DNA of 64,000 nt, taken from positions 372,001 through 436,000 of the forward strand of contig CANJIV010000001.1 of the NCBI GenBank assembly GCA_947474595.1, given 5' to 3'. How positions within the stretch are numbered: the first letter of the stretch is position 1; the number at the start of each line of letters is the position of its first letter. This DNA comes from Solirubrobacterales bacterium. Its GTDB lineage: Bacteria > Actinomycetota > Thermoleophilia > Solirubrobacterales > Solirubrobacteraceae. The notes below the pieces were generated by a model. It saw only the letters and a program-made list of their open reading frames with translations. It was not told the DNA's origin and searched no databases. Below, piece after piece: positions 16,188 to 25,575 of the stretch. Made by a program: the position numbers and the translations under genes.

Positions 16188-17027
16188 ATGAAGCTACGCC
16201 TATACCACCACTACGACGGCGCGCGGATCGCCTATAGGGAGTCCGGCAGCGGTCCCGCTTTGGCCTTATTTCACTCGGGCGGCCTATCTCATCGCGAGTT
16301 CGAGCCGATCGTCGAACGCCTTAGCGAACGGTTCCGTCTCGTCCTGCCCGACCTGCCCTTGCACGGAGATTCAGAGGACCGCCCTCGGCACCCCTATACG
16401 CCAGAGTGGCTAGCCGATGTGATCGCAGGGTTCTGTCGTGAGACGCTTGGGCCACGACCGCTTGTTGGTGGTCACGACGCCGGCAGCGACCTGCTGCTGT
16501 TGGCCGTGGCTTCAGGAAAACTGTCGCCCTCGCGTATGGTGTTGATGTCCTCGCGTTTACACACGGCCGCTCACCGCCCTGGAATGCTGCGCGGTTGGAA
16601 GACAATCGCCAGAGCAGCCTCGGTGCCAGGACTAGACCGTGCGCTCTCACATAGCGTCGCATTAGCCGCGCGCCCCGGTCTCGCTCAAAAACTGACCGTC
16701 AGCGGCGACCCAGCTGCGACCGACCTACTGCGTCACGCCCTCGCTGACGTTGCTGGCAACAGTAACCGCGCTCGGTCGTGGTCCCGGCTGGCGCGTAGTT
16801 GGCCTACCGGCGCCCAGCCACATCTACTTGAGGCCTATGCATCGATCACCGCGCCGACTCTCTTACTGTGGGCCGATCAGGACCCGTGGCATCCTCTCCA
16901 GATAGCCCAAGAGGCGCTCGCTCGACTCCCTCAAGGCGATCTACGCGAACTTCCAAATACAGGCTTTCTGATGGCCTATGACGACCCGGTTGGCGTCGGT
17001 CGTGAGCTTGTGGCCTTCTTGGGCTGA
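16188..17027 (+). CDS. Alpha/beta hydrolase with Asp-type nucleophile elbow
   Basis: A 279-residue alpha/beta-hydrolase fold: HSGG oxyanion loop, VLPDLPLHGDSED strand and the nucleophile elbow GGHDAGSD. The residue at the elbow apex is Asp, as in epoxide hydrolases and haloalkane dehalogenases, not the Ser of esterases. The acid is probably the Asp in WADQDPWHP. The position where the catalytic His normally sits reads LPNTGFLMAYDDP, with no histidine. It may therefore be catalytically altered or use another base. It begins 11 bases after the lipoprotein gene. Confidence 0.83.
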   Translation: MKLRLYHHYDGARIAYRESGSGPALALFHSGGLSHREFEPIVERLSERFRLVLPDLPLHGDSEDRPRHPYTPEWLADVIAGFCRETLGPRPLVGGHDAGSDLLLLAVASGKLSPSRMVLMSSRLHTAAHRPGMLRGWKTIARAASVPGLDRALSHSVALAARPGLAQKLTVSGDPAATDLLRHALADVAGNSNRARSWSRLARSWPTGAQPHLLEAYASITAPTLLLWADQDPWHPLQIAQEALARLPQGDLRELPNTGFLMAYDDPVGVGRELVAFLG

Positions 17028-17094
17028 GCCAACGATCGGCCAGATCGCTAGCGTTCTACGAAACTAACCCGACCGCTTACCGTGGAGGATCAAC

Positions 17095-18423
17095 ATGAAC
17101 GTAGTACCAGGCGATGAACTTTGGGGAGAGGAGACGGCCAAGGCGGTCGAGAACTTCCCGGTCTCAGGAGAGCCGATCGACTCAGAAGTCGTCCACTGGC
17201 TTGGCCGGATCAAGGCCGCGGCGGCCCGTGTCAACGGTGACCTTGGCCTGCTTGACGAAGACCTCGCCCACCGCATCGCAGCAGCAGCCGACCGCGTAGC
17301 GGCTGGAGAAGTTGACGACCACTTCCCCGTCGACTACTTCCAAACCGGCTCGGGCACATCGTCAAACATGAACGCCAACGAAGTGATCGCCTCGCTCGCA
17401 GGCGGCGGAGCCCACCCCAACGATCACGTCAACATGGGACAGTCCTCAAACGACGTCTTTCCTTCGGCCGTGCATCTCGCCGCGCTAAACGAGGCGACTT
17501 TCCGCCTCCTGCCAGCGCTCGAACGACTCGAGGCGTCCTTTGCCGCCAAGGCAATTGAGTTTCATGACATCGTCAAGGCTGGTCGCACACACCTGATGGA
17601 CGCGGTCCCCGTAACGCTGGGACAGGAGTTCGCCGGTTACGCGGCCCAGATCCGCCTAGGCGCCAAGCGTGTTCGTAACACGCTTCCTCAGGTAGCTCAG
17701 ATTCCGCTCGGCGGAACCGCTACTGGTAACGGGCTCAACACCCACCCAGAGTTCGCTGCCAAGGTCCGCGCGCTTCTGGCTGCCGACAGTGGCCTAGAGA
17801 TCCTCGCTCCCGAAGATCCCTTCGAGGCCCAGGGCAACCGCGACGCTCTCGTGGAGCTATCGGGTGCGCTAAAGGTCATTGCGGTCTCAGTGACCAAGAT
17901 AGCCAACGACCTCGCTTGGATGGGATCGGGGCCACGTGCTGGTCTCTCTGAGATCTTCTTGCCTGAGTTACAAAAGGGCTCCTCAATCATGCCCGGCAAG
18001 GTAAACCCAGTGATCCCAGAGGTCGTCATGCAGGTCGCTGCCCAAGTGATTGGCAACGACGCCGCGATCACAATCGGCGGGCTCCAAGGCAACTTCGAGC
18101 TAAACGTTCGGGTGCCGCTGATTGCGCGCAACCTGCTGGAGTCAATCCAGCTGTTGACCGCTAAGTGCAACCTATTCGCAGCGAAGTGCGTCGACGGCAT
18201 TGAGGCCAACCTCGCAGGCTGCGAAAGCTCTGCTGAGTCGACCCTCGCTGTTGCAACGGCGCTCAACCCCTTCATCGGCTATGACAAGGCCGCCGAGATC
18301 GTTAAGGCCGCTAGCTCTAGTGGACGCACCCTGCGAGAGGTTGCGCGCGAACACGGTGTCGATGATGCCACCCTCGATCAGGCGCTCGATCTTCGCAAGA
18401 TCGCCGCTGGAAATCTCAAGTGA
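17095..18423 (+). CDS. fumC: Fumarate hydratase, class II
   Basis: A 442-residue member of the fumarase/aspartase superfamily that interconverts fumarate and malate in the citric-acid cycle. Visible are the QTGSGTSSNMNANEV block, the HVNMGQSSNDVFPSA block, the AGRTHLMDAVPVTLGQE motif and the superfamily signature GSSIMPGKVNPVIPE. It is about 20 residues shorter at the N-terminus than typical FumC. The start is fixed by GGAGG at 17084-17088. The downstream P-type ATPase begins 17 bases after its stop. Confidence 0.95.
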   Translation: MNVVPGDELWGEETAKAVENFPVSGEPIDSEVVHWLGRIKAAAARVNGDLGLLDEDLAHRIAAAADRVAAGEVDDHFPVDYFQTGSGTSSNMNANEVIASLAGGGAHPNDHVNMGQSSNDVFPSAVHLAALNEATFRLLPALERLEASFAAKAIEFHDIVKAGRTHLMDAVPVTLGQEFAGYAAQIRLGAKRVRNTLPQVAQIPLGGTATGNGLNTHPEFAAKVRALLAADSGLEILAPEDPFEAQGNRDALVELSGALKVIAVSVTKIANDLAWMGSGPRAGLSEIFLPELQKGSSIMPGKVNPVIPEVVMQVAAQVIGNDAAITIGGLQGNFELNVRVPLIARNLLESIQLLTAKCNLFAAKCVDGIEANLAGCESSAESTLAVATALNPFIGYDKAAEIVKAASSSGRTLREVAREHGVDDATLDQALDLRKIAAGNLK

Positions 18424-18439
18424 CACAACAAGGGAGAGG

Positions 18440-20815
18440 GTGAGCGCCCCCGCTGCGAGGCCGTCGCTGACCGGCGGCGGCCTTAGCGAGACAGAAGCTT
18501 CGAACCGTCTAGCGGCGCGCGGCCCGATCGTCGCACCGTCGTCGAGTCGCTCCTACGCGAGCATCGTCCGCGCCAACACGCTGACGATATTCAACTTGAT
18601 TCTCATCGTCTTCGGCGCGCTCACGCTGACCTTCGGGGAGATCAAGGACGCTCTCTTTCTGGGGATCGTCGTAGTCAACACGGCGATCGGGGTTGGTCAA
18701 GAGATACGGGCCAAACGGACGCTCGATCGCCTCGCTGCGCTCGTCGCACCGGTCGCTACTGTCGTGCGTGATGGCAGTGAACGCGAGATCCCCGTCGCTG
18801 AAGTCGTTGTCGGCGATCTCCTGCGACTTACCGGCGGCAACCAGGTCGTCGCTGATGGACGACTGATCCAAGCCCAGAGCCTCTCGCTCGACGAATCGGT
18901 CCTAACGGGAGAGTCTGAGTCTGTCTTGCGTCACGTCGGTGACCCAGTGCTTTCGGGCTCATTCGTGACCGACGGCAACGGTGCCTTTGAGGTCGAGGCC
19001 GTCGGGGCCGACAGCCAGGCTGAACGGATGGCCGGCGTCGCGCGTGAGTTTCGCCACCCGCGCTCCCCGCTCGAACAAGCGATGGACCGCCTGCTGCTGA
19101 TCCTTGTGCTCTCAATGATCCCGCTCGCGGTGACCTTGATCGTCTCGCTCATACTGCGCGACAGTTCGATCGGAGATGCCGTCCAGACCGCGACGGCTGG
19201 GATCGTCAACATGGTCCCCGAGGGCCTAATTCTTCTTGCCAGCTTGACCGCTGTAGTGGCCGCGACGAGGATGGCCAACCGCGGCGCGCTCGCCCAGCAG
19301 CTAAACGCCGTCGAGTCGCTGGCCTCGGTTGACATGCTCTGCACCGACAAGACTGGGACGCTCACCGAAGCGGCGCTGAGAGTTGACTCACTGATTGCTG
19401 CAACTGGAGTAAGCGACGAGGAATTCGCTTCTGCGCTGGGGCGCTATGCCACTAGCGCGCCAGCGCGCAACGGCACGCTTGAGGCGATCGCTGAGGCCGA
19501 AGTCGGCGGCAAGCGAGACGCTGAGCCGGTGCTCGGACAGGTTCCATTCTCTTCGAGTCGGCGTTGGAGCGCGCTGCGCCTAGGCAGTGACAGCTTGGTT
19601 CTTGGGGCGCCTGAACGGTTCGAGCTTGGCGAGCTTGATGAGGTAGCTAAGAGCCAGAGCGAGGCAGGCCGTCGGGTCCTAGCCTTCGGCCTCACCGAGA
19701 GCGGCCTGCCCGAGGAGGTTGCACCAGACGCAGCTCCGCCGCAGGGAGTGAAAACTCTGGGATTGATCGTTCTAGCCGAGCGCCTACGCCCTGCCACAAA
19801 GGAGACTGTCACCTTCTTTGAGAGTGAGAAAGTCCAACTGCGAGTGCTCTCGGGCGACAATCCGCGCACCGTCGCAGCGATCGCTCGCGACGCGGGGATC
19901 CCTCACAGCGGCGACCCCCTCGACGGCAGCGCGTTGCCCGAGGACGACGCGGAGTTACGCGTGAGAATCCTCCAAACCTCCGTAGTCGGCCGGATCTCGC
20001 CGGATGGCAAACGTCGCGTAGTTGAGGCGCTGGCGGCCGAAGGTAACTACGTCGGAATGATCGGCGATGGCGTCAACGACGTGCCGGCGCTGAAGGCCTC
20101 GCGGCTGGCAATCGCCCAAGGCAGCGGTACGCAGATGGCCAAGAGCGTGGCCGATATCGTGCTCGTCAAGGGAGACTTTGCCGTGGTGCCACAGATGGTC
20201 GCTGAGGGTCGCCAGATTCTGCGCAACCTTCAGCGCGTAGCGCGGCTTTTCGTAACCAAGGCTGTCTTTGCCGGATTCCTGATTATCGCCGTCGGGGTCA
20301 CGACCGGCGTCTACCCCCTGCTACCGCGTCAGTTCACGATCGCCTCCACCCTGACGATCGGGATCCCGGCCTTTATTCTCGCCCTCTCTCCGAGCAGTGG
20401 AACCTGGCGACCAGACCGCTTCCTCTCAAACGTACTGCGCTTCTCTATTCCGGTCGGACTGGGGATCGGCGTCGGCATCGCTGGAGCCTTCTTTCTCTCC
20501 CGCTACGGCATGGACCTAGGACTCACCCGTAGTCGCACGGTGGCGACGGTGACGGTGATCGTCGGTGGGCTTGCCACGGTGATCCTGCTAGAGGCAGGCG
20601 GCGACCCGGGTCGGCGCGCGGCCGTGATTGGCCTCTGTGGCGGCATGGGGGCGCTACTTGTAATCGCGCTGCTGCTTCCCTTCTCCCGCAACTACTTCAA
20701 CCTTGAACCGGTAACGGGCCAGATGCTCTTAGCGATCTGCGCAGGATCGGCGGTTGGGATTCTCCTAGCTTGGATTGGCCTAAAGGCAAGTCGCGGAATG
20801 GAGATCCGCGACTGA
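18440..20815 (+). CDS. CtpE-like P-type cation-transporting ATPase
   Basis: A 791-residue P-type ATPase from the chosen GTG. The actuator loop SVLTGESESV, the phosphorylation motif MLCTDKTGTLTE, the hinge MIGDGVNDVPAL and the intramembrane PEGLI are present. About ten hydrophobic segments are distributed as two, two and six. The overall length, PEGL motif and QQLNAVESLASVD segment resemble mycobacterial CtpE, linked to calcium uptake; ion specificity here is inferred. The frame stays open back into fumC, but the first plausible start after the fumC stop is GTG 18440, with AGGGAG immediately upstream. Confidence 0.87.
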   Translation: MSAPAARPSLTGGGLSETEASNRLAARGPIVAPSSSRSYASIVRANTLTIFNLILIVFGALTLTFGEIKDALFLGIVVVNTAIGVGQEIRAKRTLDRLAALVAPVATVVRDGSEREIPVAEVVVGDLLRLTGGNQVVADGRLIQAQSLSLDESVLTGESESVLRHVGDPVLSGSFVTDGNGAFEVEAVGADSQAERMAGVAREFRHPRSPLEQAMDRLLLILVLSMIPLAVTLIVSLILRDSSIGDAVQTATAGIVNMVPEGLILLASLTAVVAATRMANRGALAQQLNAVESLASVDMLCTDKTGTLTEAALRVDSLIAATGVSDEEFASALGRYATSAPARNGTLEAIAEAEVGGKRDAEPVLGQVPFSSSRRWSALRLGSDSLVLGAPERFELGELDEVAKSQSEAGRRVLAFGLTESGLPEEVAPDAAPPQGVKTLGLIVLAERLRPATKETVTFFESEKVQLRVLSGDNPRTVAAIARDAGIPHSGDPLDGSALPEDDAELRVRILQTSVVGRISPDGKRRVVEALAAEGNYVGMIGDGVNDVPALKASRLAIAQGSGTQMAKSVADIVLVKGDFAVVPQMVAEGRQILRNLQRVARLFVTKAVFAGFLIIAVGVTTGVYPLLPRQFTIASTLTIGIPAFILALSPSSGTWRPDRFLSNVLRFSIPVGLGIGVGIAGAFFLSRYGMDLGLTRSRTVATVTVIVGGLATVILLEAGGDPGRRAAVIGLCGGMGALLVIALLLPFSRNYFNLEPVTGQMLLAICAGSAVGILLAWIGLKASRGMEIRD

Positions 20816-20850
20816 CGGCTGTGTGGCGATTGGATCGACCGCTACAGCAA

Positions 20851-22326
20851 TCAGAGGTTGATCGCGGCGTACTTCAGCGATAGGTACTCATCGATCCCCT
20901 CGCGGCCACCCTCGCGGCCGTAGCCGGACTGTTTGACGCCACCGAATGGCGCCCCGGGGTTAGAGACCATCCCTTGGTTGACGCCAACCATCCCTGTGTG
21001 GAGGCCTTCGATCACACGCATCGCCCGGTTGAGGTCGCGGGTGAAGAAGTAAGCGACAAGTCCGTACTCGGTGTCGTTGGCACGGGCGATCGCCTCCTCT
21101 TCGGTGGTAAAGGTCGTTATCGGCGCAACTGGGCCGAAGATCTCCTCTGCCAGAACCCGAGCGTCGGGCGCCACGTCCACAAGCACCGTTGGAGCAAAGA
21201 AGTGTCCGTTGTCGCCGACGGGTGCTCCGCCGGTCAGAATCTTGGCACCGCGGTCTACAGCGTCGCCTACCAGCTCGGCGACCTTGTCTACAGCGGCCTG
21301 ATCAATTAGCGGCCCGACCGTTACACCTTCGGTGGTTCCACGGCCGACCGTCATCTCGCCCATCCGCTGAGCGAGCCGCTGAGCGAACTCTGAAGCGACG
21401 CTCTCGTGGACTAGGAAGCGGTTGGCCGAGGTGCACGCCTCTCCGATATTGCGCATCTTGGCCAGCAACGCGCCATCGACCGCTGCATCTAGATCGGCGT
21501 CATCAAAGACAATAAATGGAGCGTTTCCTCCCAACTCCATCGAGACGCGAAGGACCTTCTCTGAGGCTTGGGCGATCAGCTTGCGCCCAACTTCAGTAGA
21601 GCCGGTGAAGGAGAGCTTGCGTGTGCGTGGGTCGGCGATTAACGGCGCCATCACTGATCCCGAAGAGGAGCTAGTAATGACATTGCAGACACCGCCCGGA
21701 AGGCCAGCGTGCTCGAGGATCTCGGTAAGCGCGAGCATGCAAAGCGGCGTTTGCTTTGCCGGCTTGACGACCATTGTGCAACCAGCGGCTATCGCCGGTC
21801 CGACCTTGCGAGTGCCCATAGCCATGGGGAAGTTCCAGGGAGTGATCAGAATGCACGGGCCAACCGGCTGCTTGAGCGTCAACATTCGACTGGCTCCATT
21901 GGCCGCCACCGCGTACTCACCAGATATCCGCACAGCCTCTTCGGAGTACCAGCGCAGATACTCCGCCGCGTAGGCGATCTCAGCGCGCGACTCAGGCAGT
22001 GGCTTGCCCATCTCAAGCGTCATCAGAATGGCGAGCTCCTCCGTGCGCTCGATCATCTCCTCAAATGCCCTGCGCAGTATCTCGCCGCGGTCGCGCGGTG
22101 GTGTTAGGGCCCACTGGGTCTGCACAGCACAAGCCGCATCCAGCGCCGACATTGCATCCTCGATAGTCGCATCGGCGACTTCGCAGAGCGTCTCTTCAGT
22201 CGACGGATCCTCGACCGCGAGGGTGCGGGCTCCACCGGCGTCGCGCCACACTCCGGCGATGTAAAGCTGCTTAGGGACGCTCTCTACAGCGTCGCGCTCT
22301 TGTTCGGACAGGGCCATCGTGCTCAT
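20851..22326 (-). CDS. gabD: Succinate-semialdehyde dehydrogenase (NAD(P)+), aldehyde dehydrogenase family
   Basis: A 491-residue aldehyde dehydrogenase. The Rossmann motif FTGSTEVGRKL, the general-base segment SMELGGNAPFIVFDD and the catalytic cysteine in NIGEACTSANRF are intact. The N-terminal half (ITPWNFPMAM) and the FFAPTVLVDV block fit the succinate-semialdehyde group, which oxidises the semialdehyde to succinate in GABA and polyamine breakdown. It follows the MaoC gene on the same strand by five bases. Two ATGs (22326 and 22317) are possible; AAGGA lies nine bases before the second. Confidence 0.85.
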   Translation of the reverse strand: MSTMALSEQERDAVESVPKQLYIAGVWRDAGGARTLAVEDPSTEETLCEVADATIEDAMSALDAACAVQTQWALTPPRDRGEILRRAFEEMIERTEELAILMTLEMGKPLPESRAEIAYAAEYLRWYSEEAVRISGEYAVAANGASRMLTLKQPVGPCILITPWNFPMAMGTRKVGPAIAAGCTMVVKPAKQTPLCMLALTEILEHAGLPGGVCNVITSSSSGSVMAPLIADPRTRKLSFTGSTEVGRKLIAQASEKVLRVSMELGGNAPFIVFDDADLDAAVDGALLAKMRNIGEACTSANRFLVHESVASEFAQRLAQRMGEMTVGRGTTEGVTVGPLIDQAAVDKVAELVGDAVDRGAKILTGGAPVGDNGHFFAPTVLVDVAPDARVLAEEIFGPVAPITTFTTEEEAIARANDTEYGLVAYFFTRDLNRAMRVIEGLHTGMVGVNQGMVSNPGAPFGGVKQSGYGREGGREGIDEYLSLKYAAINL

Positions 22327-22331
22327 TCCTT

Positions 22332-22790
22332 TCAGGCTCCAACGTATACGCGTGAAATTTGCTCAGCGACGCAGACTGGCTTCTCGCTGCCCTCGCACTC
22401 GAAGGTGTTCTCAGTCGTCAGCTGTAGGCCGCCCTCAACCTCCTCTACCTTGACAAGCTTGATGCTCATCCGAACTCGCTTGCCAACCATCATCGGAGCA
22501 GGGAAACGAACCCGATTGAGGCCATAGTTGACGGCGAAGGCGAACCCCTCCACGGCCAGCAGCGAGTAGTTGAACATCGGCATCAGTGAGAGAGTGAAGA
22601 ACCCGTGAGCAATCGTTCCCCCAAACGGAGTCTGCTTTGCCTTCTCAACGTCGACGTGGATGAACTGATGGTCGCCGGTTATATCGGCGAACGTGTCGAT
22701 CGCCTCCTGCGTGACTTCATACCAATCACTGGCTCCGAGATCGCGTCCCTGCGCAGCTTTGACCTCCTCGGGTCCATTTAGCGTGACCAT
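22332..22790 (-). CDS. MaoC-family hydratase (enoyl-CoA hydratase type)
   Basis: A 152-residue single hot-dog domain. The hydratase-2 motif FADITGDHQFIHVDVEKA with its Asp/His pair is intact, as is the FGGTIAHGFFTLSLMP segment. Such proteins add water to (R)-specific enoyl-CoA thioesters in fatty-acid or alkyl side-chain breakdown. It heads a two-gene operon with the semialdehyde dehydrogenase. GGGAATAGGA just before the ATG is a usable ribosome site, and a TTGACA -35-like box lies about 20 bases upstream without a convincing -10. Confidence 0.88.
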   Translation of the reverse strand: MVTLNGPEEVKAAQGRDLGASDWYEVTQEAIDTFADITGDHQFIHVDVEKAKQTPFGGTIAHGFFTLSLMPMFNYSLLAVEGFAFAVNYGLNRVRFPAPMMVGKRVRMSIKLVKVEEVEGGLQLTTENTFECEGSEKPVCVAEQISRVYVGA

Positions 22791-22867
22791 TTTCCTATTC
22801 CCTTGTTTGTTGTCAACCGTTTAGTGCAGGCTACCGACCGTCGAGGCCATGCGGCGGCTTAGGGTTC

Positions 22868-22873
22868 TAAATT
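22868..22873 (+). promoter_or_regulatory. Putative -10 element of the 5' nuclease gene
   Basis: TAAATT, seven bases before the ATG at 22881 with no Shine-Dalgarno, consistent with a leaderless mRNA. Confidence 0.45.
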
Positions 22874-22880
22874 GAAGTAA

Positions 22881-23747
22881 ATGACTACTCCACTTCTGAC
22901 CGTCGATACCCCCTATCTTCTCTTCCGCGCCGCCTTCTCACTGCCATCTTCGATCACCGATGGCAAGGGGCGGCCGGTCAACGCTCTGCTCGGAAGCGCC
23001 AACGCGATCCTCGCCGTTATTGCTGACTACTCACCACGGACCGTGGTGCTCTGCTTCGGGGCCGAGGCAGCGACCTACCGCAGAGCGCTCTATCCGCCTT
23101 ACCACGCCCAGCGCGAACCGATGCCTGAGGCGCTGGCCGCCCAGTTCGCCGATGCGCCAGCGTTCTTTGGCGCATTCGGCTGGACTATCGCTTCAGATCC
23201 CGATCTTGAGGCCGACGATCTGATGCACTCCTATGCGCTCGCCGAAGCCGAAGCGGGCGGCCAAGCGCTAATTCTCAGCGGGGACCGCGATATGTTCCAA
23301 TCTGTGACCGACAAAATCACCGTGCTCTACGCGGCACAAAGCAAGGGTGCTGCGATCGAGGTCGACGCGGAGGAGGTACGCCGACGTTATGGAATCTCGC
23401 CCGACTTGGTCGCCGACTTCATTGCCTTACGCGGTGATCCATCAGACGGCCTGCCTGGCGGGAAGGGAATCGGAGCCAAGACGGCCGCCGACCTACTGGT
23501 TCGTTACGGCTCACTGGAGGCAGCGATCGCTGCTAGCGCAGATCAGAGGCCTAGGATTCGCGCGACCCTAGAAGATCAGGGCGACGAGCTTCGGCTCTTC
23601 CGCGAGATCGCTACTTTGCAGCGTGTGGACATTGCTCTTCCCCTTGACGCGACAACCAACCGTGTAGATGCTGCAACGGCAGCCCGCGCTCGCGGGATGA
23701 ATCGGCTCGCGGCCCGCTTGGAAGAGAACGCGCTAGGCGCGGAGTAA
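22881..23747 (+). CDS. 5'-3' exonuclease (PolA N-terminal-type flap nuclease)
   Basis: A 288-residue standalone 5' nuclease. The FEN-type acidic residues lie in LLTVDTPYLLFRA, DLEADDLMHSYA, LILSGDRDMFQSV and ALRGDPSDGLPGGKGIGAKTA; the last is also the helix-hairpin-helix DNA-binding motif. It lacks any polymerase domain and corresponds to the nuclease part of DNA polymerase I. It probably removes 5' flaps or RNA primers. The LOG-family gene follows after two bases. This form is widespread in actinobacteria as a second copy beside PolA. Confidence 0.9.
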   Translation: MTTPLLTVDTPYLLFRAAFSLPSSITDGKGRPVNALLGSANAILAVIADYSPRTVVLCFGAEAATYRRALYPPYHAQREPMPEALAAQFADAPAFFGAFGWTIASDPDLEADDLMHSYALAEAEAGGQALILSGDRDMFQSVTDKITVLYAAQSKGAAIEVDAEEVRRRYGISPDLVADFIALRGDPSDGLPGGKGIGAKTAADLLVRYGSLEAAIAASADQRPRIRATLEDQGDELRLFREIATLQRVDIALPLDATTNRVDAATAARARGMNRLAARLEENALGAE

Positions 23748-23749
23748 GA

Positions 23750-24469
23750 GTGAGCGACCACCACCCCAAGCCCTCGACCTCTGACGCCGAGCTGCTCGCT
23801 GCCCAGACGCCACTCGCCGCGAGCACGCTCACCGATGCCGAGCGCGTCGAGCAAGCAGCAGCCGAACTCACCAATGGGTTTAAGAAGCTAGCTAAAATCG
23901 GGCCCGCAGTCTCAATCTTTGGCTCCGCGCGCACTGCGCCTGACCACCCCTCCTACGCCCAGACGCGCCAGATCGCGCGCACCCTAGGAGAGGCCGGGTT
24001 CGCGATCATTACGGGCGGGGGGGCGGGAGTTATGGAAGCAGCCAATCGGGGAGCGCGCGATGCCGGCGTGCTCTCGGTCGGGCTCAACATTGAACTGCCG
24101 TTCGAGCAGAAGATGAACGAATACATCGACCTCCCGCTGCACTTCCACTACTTCTTCACGCGCAAGGTGATGTTCGTTCGCTACGCCTGCGCCTTTGTGG
24201 TTATGCCAGGTGGATTTGGAACACTCGACGAGACCTTCGAGGCGCTGACCTTAATCCAAACCCAGAAGGTCGAACACTTCCCAGTTGTTCTCTTCGGGGA
24301 GTCCTACTGGGGCGGCTTGCGGGCTTGGCTGCGCGAAACCGTGCTAGAGGCCGGCAACCTCATAACTGACGATGTGCGCTCGCTGATCATTACCGACGAC
24401 CCCGCTGACGTTCTCCACGAAGTCCTAGACGGAGCCTTACTCCAAGGCTTTGCTATGGACCGAGAGTGA
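23750..24469 (+). CDS. LOG family (TIGR00730) nucleotide 5'-monophosphate phosphoribohydrolase
   Basis: A 239-residue Rossmann-like protein. The signature IITGGGAGVMEAANRGA and the catalytic PGGFGTLDETFEALTLIQT motif are intact, and VSIFGSARTAPDHP marks the N-terminal strand. LOG proteins cleave ribose-5-phosphate from nucleoside monophosphates, in plants from cytokinin precursors; in most bacteria the natural substrate is unclear. The GTG start lies two bases after the nuclease stop, with GGAG overlapping the end of that gene, so the two are co-expressed. The first 45 residues are an extension of low complexity. Confidence 0.9.
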   Translation: MSDHHPKPSTSDAELLAAQTPLAASTLTDAERVEQAAAELTNGFKKLAKIGPAVSIFGSARTAPDHPSYAQTRQIARTLGEAGFAIITGGGAGVMEAANRGARDAGVLSVGLNIELPFEQKMNEYIDLPLHFHYFFTRKVMFVRYACAFVVMPGGFGTLDETFEALTLIQTQKVEHFPVVLFGESYWGGLRAWLRETVLEAGNLITDDVRSLIITDDPADVLHEVLDGALLQGFAMDRE

Positions 24470-24495
24470 AGGTTCGCCAAAGGCCGCAGGCAGCG

Positions 24496-25575
24496 CTACG
24501 GCGTGAACTTCACAGTAATCACGTCGCCATCGTCCATCACGTAGTCGCGGCCTTCGACGCGCAACGTCCCACTGTCCCGGGCGGCCGAATAGCCACCGGA
24601 CTCAACTAGCGCCTCCCAGCCGATTACCTCTGCACGCACGAAGCCCTTCTGAATATCTGAGTGAATCTGCCCGGCTGCGTGCCATACGGTTAGGCCGCGT
24701 CGCAGGTGCCAAGACTGAGCTGGCTTACCTTCTCCGGCCGTGAAGAAAGCGATTAGATCCAGCAGCGAGAAGGCTCCTGCCACCACCCGGGCTAGGCCTG
24801 ACTCAGAGACTCCTAGCTCCTCGCGCATCACAGCTGCTTCGTCGTCATCAAGCTCTGTCAACTCTGCCTCAAGGCGCGCCGAGACAGCCACCGCGCCAGC
24901 GCCTTGGGCGGCGGCGTGAGCAGCTAGCTCCGCGGGGAGTTCGTCATCGCCCTCATCAACATTTGCCACGAAGAGAACCGGCTTGCCTGTAATTAGACCC
25001 AGCGACCGTGGTGCATCCGGGGCATCCTTGGGCAGAGCTATGTCGCGGGCAGGGCGGCCTTCGTGTAGCCCCGCAACGATCTCAGTTAGCCACGCCTCTT
25101 CGGCGATAGCGACGCGGTCGCCACCGCGAGCTGTTCTGACCACCCGATCCAAGCGGCGTTCGGCTTGGTCGAGATCGGCAAAGATCAGCTCCGTCTCGAT
25201 CGTTTCAATATCGGCGAGTGGATCGACGCGGCCATCAGGATGAATGATGTTGTCGTCGGTGTGGCAGCGAACGACGTGAATAATCGCATCGGTCTCGCGG
25301 ATATTGGCCAAGAACTGGTTACCCAGACCCTCACCTTTGTGGGCGCCCGCTACTAGCCCGGCGATATCGTGAAAGTCGATCGTGTCATAGACATTCTCTG
25401 ACGCTCCCACGGTCGCTGCGACCGTATCTAGGCGCTCATCCGCCACTGGCACTACCGCAACATTTGGTTCGATCGTGGTGAACGGGTAGTTGGCAGCTTG
25501 GGCTCCGGCTTGGGTCAGCGCGTTAAAGAGCGACGACTTGCCAGCGTTAGGCATTCCAACGATTCCGACCTTCAT
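24496..25575 (-). CDS. ychF: Redox-regulated ATPase YchF (Obg family)
   Basis: A 359-residue Obg-family P-loop protein: G1 GMPNAGKSSLFNALT, switch region NYPFTTIEPNV, G3 DIAGLVAGAHKGEGLGNQF and an altered G4 (FVANVDE) that in this family favours ATP over GTP. A coiled-coil insert lies in the middle, and the C-terminal TGS domain ends in VMDDGDVITVKFTP. YchF binds ribosomes and responds to oxidative stress. Its ATG overlaps the stop of the upstream PAP2 phosphatase gene by four bases. Confidence 0.95.
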   Translation of the reverse strand: MKVGIVGMPNAGKSSLFNALTQAGAQAANYPFTTIEPNVAVVPVADERLDTVAATVGASENVYDTIDFHDIAGLVAGAHKGEGLGNQFLANIRETDAIIHVVRCHTDDNIIHPDGRVDPLADIETIETELIFADLDQAERRLDRVVRTARGGDRVAIAEEAWLTEIVAGLHEGRPARDIALPKDAPDAPRSLGLITGKPVLFVANVDEGDDELPAELAAHAAAQGAGAVAVSARLEAELTELDDDEAAVMREELGVSESGLARVVAGAFSLLDLIAFFTAGEGKPAQSWHLRRGLTVWHAAGQIHSDIQKGFVRAEVIGWEALVESGGYSAARDSGTLRVEGRDYVMDDGDVITVKFTP

